Shown here: in pieces, positions 47,901 to 58,822 of the stretch
Layout: each line of letters opens with the position of its first letter
Numbering within the stretch: the stretch's first letter is position 1
Origin: Litomosoides sigmodontis
Lineage: Eukaryota > Nematoda > Chromadorea > Rhabditida > Onchocercidae
Assembly (NCBI GenBank): GCA_963070105.1
Contig: OY718803.1
Location: forward strand, 10,273,823 to 10,337,822
DNA length: 64,000 nt
Direction of reading: 5' to 3'
Program-made: the position numbers and the translations under genes
Notes under the pieces: model-generated
What the model was told of the DNA's origin: nothing
The model's input: only the letters and a program-made list of their open reading frames with translations
Databases searched by the model: none

Positions 47901-50900
47901 TTCGCGTAACTGGAACTTTTCCTTGCGCTGACGTCCTTAAATTCTCATTTTTTTTATTGTCATCATTGCTACTGGAAGTACTGTCAGAAGAACTCCCTGG
48001 TTTCTTTGTAGTAGGAGCATTTTTTAAAATGGTGGATGGCGTAGTTGGAACTGCTTTTCCATGAACTTTTCGCTGCACTTCCATCCGCAAGCCTTTTCTC
48101 GTATCCTCATCACTATTAGAAGTGCTGTCAGATGAACTTTCAGATGATTTTCTTACGGAAACAGAACTTTTTACACCACTATTTCGTGTAACTGGAACTG
48201 TTTTCTCTGAAACTTTTCCTTGCGCTGATGGCCTGAAACTCTCATTTGCATTACCATCATCATCGCTGCTCGAAGTACTGTCCGATGAGCTCCCCGGTTT
48301 CTTTGTAGTAGGCGCATTTTTTAAAATGGTGGATGGCGTAGTTGGAACTGCTTTTCCATGAACTTTTCGTTGCACTTCCACTCGCAAGCCTTTTCTCGTA
48401 TCCTCATCACTATTAGAAGTGCTGTCAGACGAACTTTCGGATGATTTTCTTACGGTAGCAGCACTTTTCACACCACCATTTCGAGAAATTGGAATTGTTT
48501 TCTCTGAAGCTTTTGCTTGCGCTGATAGCCTGAAACTCTCATTTGCATTATCATCATCATCGCTGCTGGAAGTACTGTCGGATGAGCTCCCTGCTTTCTT
48601 CGCACGAGGTGCATTTTTTAAGTTGGCGCATGGCGTGGTTGGAACTACTTTTCCAGGAACCATTTGCGCTGCTGAATGCAAACTATTCTTCGAGTCGTCA
48701 TCACTACTAGAAGTACTATCAGATGAACTTATTAGTTTCTTTGTAACAGTTGCATTTTTGACGGTTGGCGTGGTTGGAGTTGCTTTTCCTGGAATTTTCA
48801 TTTGCACTGCTAACTGCAAACCATTCTTCTTAGCATCCTCATCACTACTAGAAGTACTGTCAGATAAACTTTTAGATGATTTTCTTATATGAGCTGAACT
48901 TTTCATATCACTATTTCCCGCAACTGGAACTTTTCTTTGCATTGGTGCCCTCAAATTCTCATTTATTTTACCGCCATCGCTGCTACTGGAAGTACTGTCA
49001 GACGAACTCCCTGATTTCTTTGTAGTAGGTGCATTTTTTAAATTGGCAGATGGCGTGGTTGAAACTGTTTTTCTAAGAACTTTTCTTTGCACTTCCAATT
49101 GTAAGCCTTTTCCGGTATCCCCATCGCTGTTGGAAGTGCTGTCAGATGAACCTTCAGACAGTTTTTTCGTAGGGATCATCACATTTTTTAAATTGCCACT
49201 TAGCGGAACTGTTTTCTCCGATACCTTTCCTTGTCCTGACCTCATATCTTTCGGTGGATCCTCATCACTACTAGAAGAACTGTCAGATGTGCTTTCAGAT
49301 GGCTTTTTTACGAAAGAAACACTTTTTAAATCACTATTTCGTGTAACTGGAATTGTTTTTTCCGAAACTTTTCCTTGAACTGACGGCCTGAAACTATCGT
49401 TGGCATTAACGTCACTGTCGCTGCTGGAAGTGCTGTCGGATGAACTGCCCTGTATCTTTCTACGAGACGCATCTTTTGGCGTAGTTGGAACTACTTTTCC
49501 AAGAGCTTTTCTTTGCACTGCTAACCGCATATCATTCTTATTCGTATCCTCATCACTACTGGAAGTACTGTCAGATGAGCTTTCACGTGGTTTTTTCCCA
49601 AAAGCAGAACCTTCGCCATATCTTGCAATTGGAACGTTTCTTTGCACCGGCATCCTCGAATTCTTCTTTGCATTATCGTCACTATCGCTACTGGAAGTAC
49701 TATCGGATGAACTGCCTGGTTTCCTTGTATGAGGCGCATTTTTTAAGTCGGCGCTTGGCGTGGTCGGAACTACTTTTCCAGGAGCTTTCCTTTGCACGGC
49801 TAACGACAAATCCTTGTTCGCATTCTCATCGCTACTAGAAGTGCTATCGGATGAACTATCAGATGGTTTTTTTGCAGGAGCACTTTTTAACTCATTTCGT
49901 ATAACTGGAACTGTTTTCTCTCGAAGTTTTCCTTGCACTGACGGCCTCAAACTCTCATTTGCAACATCATCACTGCTGCTGGAAGTGCTGTCAACATTTT
50001 CAGATTTTTTCGCAGGAGTTGCATTTTTCAGGTTCGCTTTTAGTGCAACTGAAGATGCTTTTTTAAGACTCCTTTCTTTCACACCCGCATCTACATCATT
50101 ATCACTACTGGTCGTGCTGTCGGACGAACTTCCGGGAGCAGCACTGTTCTTCAAATTAGCATTTAACTCAATCCTCGCTTTCGCATTATCAGGAGGCACG
50201 TGAACTTCAACAGACTTCGCATTTCTTTTCGATGAGGTCAAATCCCTGGATTTAGACGATTTCGCTTGTACCTTTTTATTTCCAAACTGCCTCTAAAAAC
50301 AATTTTCAAAAAATTGCATGAAAATTTTTTTTTATAAAACTGAATACATAAGATCGGAATTCGAAATAATCACATCAATAAATATTTTTAGTCTATTTTT
50401 TTTAATTTTTTGAAATTTTTTTAAAAAATAAGTCAACGTTTTAAAAGCAAAAGTTTCCGAAAATTTAAAAAAAAAAGGTTTCTAACCAATGATACTTTTT
50501 TGCTGTCATCACTGCTAGATAATGATGAGGTTCTAACACTCGGTTGATTTGTTGGTTGACCTACTTTGCCCTTCATCTGTAAAGACTCTCTTGGTGAATC
50601 AAACGCTTTAAAACTCAAAAAAAGGTGTTTTAAAGGATAATGAACTCAATTATGTCACTTTATCAGTAGCTCAGCGCGACCGTAATTGCGGCCAGTTGAG
50701 CGACGGTATGATTTAAGGCACCGCTTAAACTATAACGGCACTAGCCGTCTAGTTCTGATGCGCCTAAATGAATTCCACCAATTCAGGATCTCAAAAGCAA
50801 GGAAATGCGCTCACACCATAAATTCTGTTCCCTACTTTATGAAGGAAAGGCAAAACTAAGCCGGATATCTGAATCAGATCTTACAGATAATGATGAAGGG

Positions 50901-51664
50901 GCAGACTGCTTCGTTCCAGTACCAGTGATTAATTTTGCCTGAAATTAGCTTTAGTATATATCACGTCCCAGCCAACAAGCGAATAGACATGTCCTGTCAA
51001 AAAAAAAGTGAAAGTATTACAAGCAGTTTAATTAACTCCAACTTTAAAAATTTAATACTAACTTGAACAATATCCCAAAAAAATTTCTGGAACAACTCAG
51101 CACGAATGATTTTAGCGATAAGTAGTGCCGATGAACATAACAATCAAGTATGTTACTTAAACAGTACTATGGTTCCAGAAGTTAAATACAACTCTTATTT
51201 TGGTCAAACAGAAAACTCATATATAAAAAACTACCGCTGCTTGCTTGGTTGGATGATCACTATCTGAGCTGTCACTCGAATCATCTATTTCATGCTGCCT
51301 TAAAGCCTTTTTAACAACCGGTGGGCTACTGATAATGCCACTCGCACCACGCTTTCGACAAACAATTTCATTATACTCCTTTACAACTTCTTTTAGTGGC
51401 TTGAAATGACCAGATGATCGCTGGAAAGTTACCACGTCTGTACTGGTTAAACAATAAAAAATAAAGTCGCAAACAAAAAACAAAAATTTAAGACTAATCA
51501 TCGCCAAAATCTGAATTCAGTAACAACAGTTTAAGAGATACCCGTCTTTTTTCTAATTCATCTCTTCGTTGTGCGCTGAATACTTTGTTCACCAATTTTG
51601 GTTCTTCTTTGATAAGGTGATCGTAAAATAACACGTCGAAATCGATTACAGGTGATTCCGTCAT
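44994..51664 (-). CDS. NOLC1: Nopp140/NOLC1 nucleolar phosphoprotein (DAO-5-like), ten exons
   Basis: Exons (complement): 51542-51664, 51235-51420, 50885-50938, 50487-50576 (or 50496-50576), 46328-50292, 46104-46164, 45904-45998, 45711-45762, 45433-45519, 44994-45158. Phases agree throughout, giving about 1622-1625 residues against about 700 in mammals. The N-terminus (VLFYDHLIKEEPKLVNKVFS) fits a LisH motif. Exon 5 encodes about 26 acidic Ser clusters (SSSDSTSSSDED type, CK2-site-like) alternating with Lys/Pro segments (VQRKVPGK, VPTTP, LKNAP), the Nopp140 signature. ETPAKKRKF is a likely nuclear localisation signal. The last two exons encode the SRP40 domain: EPFRRVKTSKDELDDKFRDN, then KGFRHEKTKKKRGSYTG and a final IKFSSDSD. 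The protein chaperones box C/D and H/ACA snoRNPs between nucleolus and Cajal bodies. The repeat region is unusually long. Confidence 0.93.
50650..50768 (-). ncRNA. Candidate H/ACA box snoRNA in a Nopp140 intron
   Basis: The intron 50577-50884 holds a GC-rich island unlike its flanks. On the minus strand I can fold hairpin 1: a lower stem AGGCGC/GTGCCT, a pocket ATCAG/TAAGCG, then AACTA/TAGTT and ACGGC-TAGT-GCCGT. Next come TT and an H box AAATCA (50714-50709), fitting ANANNA. Hairpin 2 follows: GCTCA/TGAGC and TGGCCG-CAATTA-CGGTCG. An ACA (50655-50653) with three further bases ends it. From the top of each pocket to the H or ACA box is 13 nt, close to the usual 14-16 nt rule counted from the target uridine. 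Length is about 119 nt. The lower stem of hairpin 2 is weak (TAC/GTG). The fold was made by eye and no rRNA target was tested. Confidence 0.5.
51085..51180 (-). repeat. Long inverted repeat in Nopp140 intron 2
   Basis: Perfect 9-bp arms (TTCTGGAAC/GTTCCAGAA at 51172-51180 and 51085-51093) enclose 78 nt. The interior contains smaller hairpins (AAGTA-ACA-TACTT; TCGGCAC/GTGCTGA around a loop with TTATC). A run of seven T follows the 3' arm on the minus strand. It may be a structured RNA or an intron fold. Confidence 0.35.
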
Positions 51665-51675
51665 AGCATATGATT

Positions 51676-51682
51676 CCTGAAA
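51676..51682 (-). promoter_or_regulatory. Probable trans-splice (spliced leader) acceptor of Nopp140
   Basis: On the minus strand TTTTCAG (51683-51677) precedes GAATCATATGCT and then the ATG at 51664, leaving a 12-nt leader. The short distance and strong nematode-type acceptor fit SL trans-splicing. A cis-spliced 5' UTR exon beyond the gap is the alternative. An upstream ATG inside the 12-nt leader meets a stop after two codons. Confidence 0.55.
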
Positions 51683-51732
51683 ATTTAATAGAGATCGATA
51701 GGAAAAGGTCTACAACGACGAGCTAGCCATAA

Positions 51733-51804
51733 TCACGAACTATGTTTATTCCTGCTACGCTTTGAAAGTACAAAATCATAAACACTCTGATATTCCTCTG
51801 AACA
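51733..51804 (-). CDS. Possible 3' end of another minus-strand gene, cut by the gap
   Basis: From the gap edge a minus-strand frame reads SEEYQSVYDFVLSKRSRNKH and stops with TGA at 51733-51735. An AATAAA (51750-51745) overlaps the last codons, just before the stop. Only 57 nt then separate the stop from the presumed Nopp140 trans-splice acceptor, a typical intercistronic distance in nematode operons. The frame is only 72 nt and I do not recognise the protein. It could be chance. Confidence 0.3.
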   Translation of the reverse strand, partial: CSEEYQSVYDFVLSKRSRNKHSS

Positions 51805-52004
51805 NNNNNNNNNNNNNNNNNNNNNNNNNNNNNNNNNNNNNNNNNNNNNNNNNNNNNNNNNNNNNNNNNNNNNNNNNNNNNNNNNNNNNNNNNNNNNNNN
51901 NNNNNNNNNNNNNNNNNNNNNNNNNNNNNNNNNNNNNNNNNNNNNNNNNNNNNNNNNNNNNNNNNNNNNNNNNNNNNNNNNNNNNNNNNNNNNNNNNNNN
52001 NNNN
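51805..52004. other. Assembly gap of exactly 200 N
   Basis: There are exactly 200 ambiguous bases, a fixed-size scaffolding gap rather than a measured distance. Reading frames crossing it are meaningless. The sequence after it duplicates the sequence before it. Confidence 0.99.
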
Positions 52005-54598
52005 AGTGGTAGTGAATATCGGAGATATCGTGAAGTGGAACCACCCACGTTGCGTTCAGAATCGGAGCAGAAAACGACTGATTTTGACGCATCTGTCAGT
52101 GGTGGAAGAGATACTGGACGACCTTTGCCGATCGGCATTGCGCATCCTGTGCCGAAAGTTCCACCAGTGCCACCTACCCTAAGATTTCATGAAATTCCCC
52201 CTATACCCAAAATTCCCGAAATTCCTCCAATACCCAAAATTCCAGATATTCCTCGTATACCCAGAATTCCGGATATTCCTTCTATACCCAAAATTCCTCC
52301 CATACCGAAAATTCCTGAAATCCCTCCTATACCCAAAATTCCGGAAATACCTCCTATGTCTAGTGCTCCGGAAATGCCCAGAATTGAGCGCTACGAGAAA
52401 GTCTCCGAAACTATGTCAACACCTCTTGATTTTGCCTATCACCGCAAAACTCGTGAAGTGGACTATTGGATTGAACGGCGTTCAGAGCGTCAGTCAAAGC
52501 CGAGTCGTGACCTTACTGCTGATATCGGCATCGACTTGGCGTCGGATACCAACTGGGATGAGCATCATTTGTCTGGAACTTATCCGCGAAGTACTTATGA
52601 AGTACGTTCCGATAAAATAACTGCACGAAAGGTCTCTCCAACTTCAAATTTACATTGGACAACGGTCAGTGAAACAACATCCGTCTCGTATAAGAAACGT
52701 ATCTCTATTGAACGTCGCCGATCGCATCAAACTTTACCGCCCCATTTTTCGACCTATCGACGCCAATATCGACCATCAACACCAGCACCCGAAGTTTCGG
52801 CTTATGCTCGTCACGACAAAGGTATTTTTGAGAGCAGTACATTACCTCGAACATATGCCGGAGTTGCCATCGAAGGTGGTTTACGCGCGCAACGCGCTAG
52901 ATGTGAAACCTCATCTTTACCTACTACCTATTATTCCAAAACTGAAACAAGGGTTAGTTCTAAAGGCTTGTTGTAAAATTTTATTAGTTAAGTTTGAAAG
53001 TATTATTTCTTGTCAAAACTTTTTCTTCTTTTGGAAGATTAAACTAAAATGCACGAATAACTCGTAGTTTTTATATGATTGAGATTGTAGTTGTAGCCCA
53101 GCAAATCAATAATCCATTTTTGACTATTGTTATTGTGCAGCGTAATCTGGTTCGCTACGATCTACCACGTCCCTCATCACCACCACGTTATGAGTACTGG
53201 CTTGGAGAACGTAACAAATGGACTGTGGAAGGTTCGCCAAGACAATTATCATCTGTCACTGATCAAAATGGTCGTTCAGTACATGACGACCGATATGTGA
53301 GACGTAAGTTTAATTGGCTGATACGTTTAACACTTTGAACAAATAGAGTGAATTGATTTCATTGTCTTGGATTTTTCATTACCCTAAAAATAGAAACTAT
53401 TTTTCCATGATTTTATCTCATCTTACTTTCAGTAATGTTAGTATGAGCTTGAATTTGTGCATCATCGTTACTATAGTTTCATAATTCGTAACTAATAAAT
53501 TTTGTATTTTGAATCGTTTGTTCACTTTTAGGTACTAAACAAGAGGCTTTACATTATCAAAAATCTAACCTTGAGGAAATACCTATAGTTTCATTGATAA
53601 AAGATTTACCGATGATAGAAGATGGAGCTATTGAATGTTCATGCTCAACCGTATTGCCAGCACCAAAAATAGAAACACAAGGTTAGTACTGCATTCGCTC
53701 GGCTTTTTTTAAAATGCTATTTTATTAGATACAAAATAAGCTGTTCAAGAAAGAGTAGTTTATCAAAAAGGATCTCGAATTAGAAAAATTAGGTGATGAT
53801 TACAAGCATTGTTAGAGCAAATATGAATTTATTGCATTAATTGTGGTATTCAGATTTGCACTTTTTCTGCCCAAAAAATCCAGAAAAAGCAATAAACGTG
53901 TGAAATAATTTTTTATATTCAGATACTACTATTTCAAGTAATTTAAATTTTGAACGAATTTGGAATTGCCAAAAGTAATTCCTATTTAATGTTATTTTCC
54001 ATTGTTAAATTAGCTTATTACGATTTAAAAATTTTGAACAAGATTTTCGAGCAATTCAATATATGTTTTGAAATTATTTTAATCTTTTCAAAATCATCAT
54101 ATAGCACACATTTATAGCTGTATATCAGATTCAATACTTCCAAAGTCTTACTTACTTAATATGTGACATTATCATACAGTGGTTCATAATTTCCAGCACA
54201 TAAAAAATGAGGTTATTGTGTTATTACTGACAACACTTGCTACATTGGTCAAAGCCAATGCAAATATTTTAACATATTATAAAAATTTACATTAACTTTC
54301 AAGCTGTTTGCATTAATATCAAGAATTATCATCGGTAACATATAGGAACAAATGAAATATACCCCATACATATTAAATTTTCATTACGAAGAAATTATTG
54401 TATTTCTTATTTGACTGTTTAATTACCTCCTTTAATTGCATTAATGTCGGTAAAATTCATCCATTGTTAGTCGCAAAAAAAAAAGAAAGAAACTAGCAAA
54501 TTGCAGATTTAACACCTGGTGAACATTCCCGTCCAAGTCGATCAGCACCATTACGTCGTGCAAGACAACGTATTCGTAATTTGTGCACGATGTTGTAA
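52005..54598 (+). CDS. Second copy of the giant protein's C-terminal exons (truncated by gap)
   Basis: Exons 52005-52952 (partial), 53141-53303, 53532-53681 and 54507-54598 correspond exactly to the first copy at +13829. The sequence begins at SGSEYRRYREVEPP and includes the I-P-x repeat (52194-52358) and the CTML terminus. The gap removes all YHSGRSD modules. It is probably an assembly duplicate, not a second gene. Confidence 0.8.
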
Positions 54599-56338
54599 CG
54601 TGATGTTTACTGTATTGTGACACTCCGGAAATCGGAGGTTACTCTCTACGAGCAGAAATATCATGAATCTACTCTCAAATTTCTCGAATCATTTCCACGT
54701 AAAAAAATAGTAACTTCGAGCGATATCGGTTGTTGCTGTGAATTATGCGTAGCATCTTAAAATTATTGTTGTAACAGGCAGGGTTGAGCGTCTGCAGAAG
54801 AAGTTTTCCATGAAATTCAATTTTTTAGGTGTTTTGGAAATGTATGAGAATTAATTGCCTTATTTATATATGTATTAATTTTTAAATTCTTTGAGACTAT
54901 GTTTGCTTGCAAAAAAAGAACTAGTAATTCCATGCTTTTTAATTAAATGTGTAGAAAGGCAGCATATTGATTGAAATGCGTTTTGGGAAATGCCCAAAAA
55001 TTATATAGCTAGCTGAAGCATTTCGAAAGCACCAAAAAATTGAATTGTTAGAAGGATTTTTTTTTAAATTTAACTTCTAGCGGATGCTGTGACTTCTTTA
55101 GCCGTTGCACATAATTATTTTTAAAGGATGAATTATAAATATGCGACAGTTTTGCTTACATCGATCATTGATACAAAAAGCTATTTGTTCGACCCTTGTT
55201 ATATAGTATTATCAGTTGAGTAATAATTTTAAGTTGTTTTTGTTGTTATTCCATTGCTTTTCTCGGTATAGTTGGATAAGATTCATTTGACATTGATGGA
55301 ATTGCTTAACAATTCGAAAAATAAATTTAAAAAGAAAAAAACGACGAAATAATTTTTGCATTGTAACCAATCGTTTACAAGACAAACAATCTCGCCAACT
55401 TTTCCTGATTTTTAATCACCACAACTCTTTTTTATCATTTTATAATAGCAAATTAGTTTTTACAGGTATCTCTATTTTAAATGTAAATTGACGAAACATC
55501 GTCGCAGCTGTCTTTTGCTTATGAATTTTCATTTTTATTAATTTTTAAAATTTTACTTTTGCGAGAAAATTCATAAGCAATTTGTCGGCTATGATGATGA
55601 TGCTAAATGGAACGAACAGGAGAAAAGGAAAAAATAGTACCAGTCATTTCCATCCATTTAATCTAGAATTAAATGATTGGAAACACTTCTGCATGCTTTT
55701 TAACCACTTCCTTTTTTCCATCTCAATCTTTGTAATTATTACGAAAAATCCTGGTATATATTACGTGTCTTCCATTTGAAATAATTATTAATAATGAATA
55801 AACGATCTTCCCCTTATCGGCTCACATAATTCAACCACTCCATTTCCATGTAAAAATATTTTCTCATTCTTTTCAACCATTCATCTTGCTCGCTTCATGA
55901 ACTACGCTAGTTCACTCTTGCTTTCATATACAGCAATCTCAATTGCTCCCGCTTGCACATAAAATATAGAAATTTAACGCCAATATTTACACTTACATGC
56001 AAATACGCTTAAACCAACCACTCCCTTCCTCCTTCCGCTACTGTTCGAGCTCGTAATCTATATAAAAAGTGATTGCAGTCAGTGCTCACCCAACCAAGCA
56101 CTAAAAAGAATACACCAACGAAAAGCTTCCTGTATCTTTATTATATAATATGCTTGCTATACACAACACTCATTCAGTTATGACCGTAGGATTATTTGAG
56201 ACACCAAATGCTTCTCTACTAGTTCTGGCCAACCATTTTAAACCATGCAAAAAAGTTCATGAGAAAAAGTAGAGATCTTTATACAGCATCTCATAAGGGC
56301 AACAGACAACAATAATTCAATAAAACAAAGTTTCTGCA
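54599..56338. other. Duplicate of the intergenic region 40770-42509
   Basis: This is the same AT-rich spacer as in the first copy, offset 13829 bp. It has the same candidate poly(A) signals (55320-55325 on plus; 56137-56142 on minus) and TATA-like element (near 56059). Nothing is new here. Confidence 0.8.
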
Positions 56339-57965
56339 TCAAACATCAGATGTTATCCTCTTGATCAATTCAGCTACTTCATGGAACAAGTCTGCGTAAT
56401 CTGGATGTTCTTTTATGAGAAGTAATATAGCCGCCCTTTTATGTCCTCAAATATTTCATTAAACTGAGAATGGGAAAATGAATTCAAACAAAATATCTTA
56501 AAAGGGAACAAGTGAAGAATGTCAAAAAGGATGGTATTACGAGCCCACAAGCTCGGCTATTTTGAATAAGTCGTGAACGGCTATTTTGATAAGTCGAATC
56601 GTGAACAGTTACATAATGAAAAAGTAGCCAGGAAAAAAGCATCGTAACTACTACCGAAAGAAATGTAGGGCCATTTTTATGCAAAACCAAACTGTTATCA
56701 TAAAATAAAACATAACCTGACAGTTATCTCATAAAATGAAACATAGAATAAATTCAGAATAAATGGAAGAATTCCGAAATCTTACCAGTGGCCAACCCAA
56801 GATGTTCACGTGATGGTGTAAATACATATGGAATATCTTTTTCTTCGCATATGCCTGGGATATGTGAATAAACATCTACTGGTGATACATTACCTGTAAA
56901 CATATTATCTTTCGATGCTTTTCCTAGATGATGACTCAAACTGCGTAAGATTATTTCTAAGACTACGGGTAATCCGAATTACAGATAATTTGAATAAGTA
57001 GCTGTCTAAACACTTGTACTCCCGAATTCTGAAGTGATAAAAATAAAAAGTACTCCTTTGACGTGAACCAATGAAAACTTAATTAGCAGACGAACGAGCT
57101 GTGCGCCCTCACTAAGTCTTATTCCGAAGATCAATGTACAATGCCAACAACCTGTATACAGCCATATATATGTACCATATGATTTAGACAATCTTAAGAG
57201 CAATGATATGCCCAACTTAGCTGAAAGATCCTACCTGCGAGCACAACAACACCAGTTTCATTCCTTCTCAAAGCTTTTTGAACGTCGCACATCCCCTGCC
57301 TCAAACGTTGCTTATCCTTAGAAGCCTAGAAGAAACGAACCTTTCAAATCACAAACATTTTTCAGCATGAACGATCCGTAAGAAAACTACATGAATTAAA
57401 AGAAATAAGCAAAATTACATTGATACGAGATGAAATTCCCACCTTCTTTATTAATTTGTAAATTTTCTTTGCCACTTTTCTTGGAGCAAGTGGATGGGCA
57501 ATAGCATTAACCATAGTACAAAGTTCGTCATATTCATCCTGAAATTCTTCCAGTTCGAGAAAATCCAGCTTGTAATATAGAATATCAGTTCTACAAGTGT
57601 TATGTAAATACAGACTTTGAAAATAAGTTAGGGAACGCGAACTTGAAACAACAGATACAATACGCGAATGAACAATATACGCGACCAAACCTTACTTCCC
57701 CTCACATGCAATTTGTATCACACTAAACGTAATGCGATCAAAACGTTCTCGACCGTTCTCTCACGTACTAACTGAAACTCTCAAAGTCCGTCAAACCTAC
57801 GACAATACCTACTAAATATTAAACGTCACATACCTGGCTCACGTTAGCTGACATCGGTGTTTCTACTACGCTGCCACCTAAATCATTTACCAATGGCTTC
57901 ACATCATCATCTACCTCCATCTTCACATCAGCACTTGAATGCGAATTCATTTTCGATTTCCCCAT
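56339..57965 (-). CDS. NHP2: NHP2, second identical copy
   Basis: Exons (complement) 57834-57965, 57443-57538, 57235-57325, 56786-56893 and 56339-56445 are identical to the first copy, introns included. It is a complete five-exon gene by sequence, but probably the same locus represented twice in the assembly. Confidence 0.85.
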
Positions 57966-58822
57966 TTTGCTTCGATGATCTGCAGTACTCTTCACTTTGT
58001 CATTTTTTGAACACACATGATGCGTGCGTCCGATATACATTTCCCGTCACCTCATTTCTTCATCCTCCAATGCACAGATTACGCCTAGATCGAAATGAAA
58101 CCACCCACCAAATCACCCAGACCACTGACTTATCGCAAGATCAATATAAACCACAATGCAAATGGACTCCCACCTACCCGTAAATACAGTTTGGAAACCT
58201 TAGAAAACTAAGTTTTCGAATACTAAGCGTATAGTATGGACTTATTAATGAAGACACGTGCGTGTTGAAGAACGGGAAGCAAATGTTGCACTCTAATGTT
58301 TAAGCATCGAAAATCAAAATTGTCTCCTCCTCTACACAGAACTGAAAGTAAAATGGAATTTTCCAGAAACTGTAAGTGAACTGGAAGCAGAATTCTGTAA
58401 ACAAACAATCTCTTATGTTTATCTATTATTTGCAATTTTCAACAACTTTCACTAACAACCTCGTCGCAAGAGCAATGATTAATAACCCCGTCATGAAAAT
58501 CAACAAGCAACACTAAAAGAACAGATTTAAATCTTGTCAGCTTTGACCACAAGAAACCAAAAAATACGGACAACAGACCAGCAAAAGTTAGGAACGGCAA
58601 AAACTAACAACAGTAGCAACACGTCAGGGAGAAATTTTGAAAGCGAAAGGCCAGATAGCCAACTACTGAATAAAATAAAAAGGATAAGAATTCCAACTTT
58701 GCACGCAACATCAAATTAGCTGGTAACATAGAGACATCAAAAACTAATAAGACTGATAAGAAGTCAAATGGTTCAACTTCAGCCAACACCAGAAAAGACA
58801 AGATATTCACCAAAATACTACT
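57966..58822. other. Duplicate of the NHP2-Nopp140 spacer
   Basis: This is the same as 44137-44993, with no gene seen. Confidence 0.75.

Noticed and set aside
47603..50203. Plus-strand hydrophobic frames rich in LLEVLSDEL
   Set aside because: They are antisense to the Ser/Asp-rich Nopp140 exon, and the pattern follows from complementing its repeats.
50239..50241. A separate start codon for the large Nopp140 exon at 50241
   Set aside because: The codon is TTG. The frame continues upstream to a TTTTTAG acceptor at 50292 and joins earlier exons in phase.
50668..50768. tRNA gene or pseudogene (TAGCTCAG box-A-like match on plus)
   Set aside because: The would-be D-loop is far too long and no proper box B follows. 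The H/ACA reading on the other strand explains more.
51733..52976. Frames running through the N gap, joining sequences on both sides
   Set aside because: The gap bases are unknown. The apparent proteins are artefacts, apart from the short C-terminal end noted at 51733-51804.
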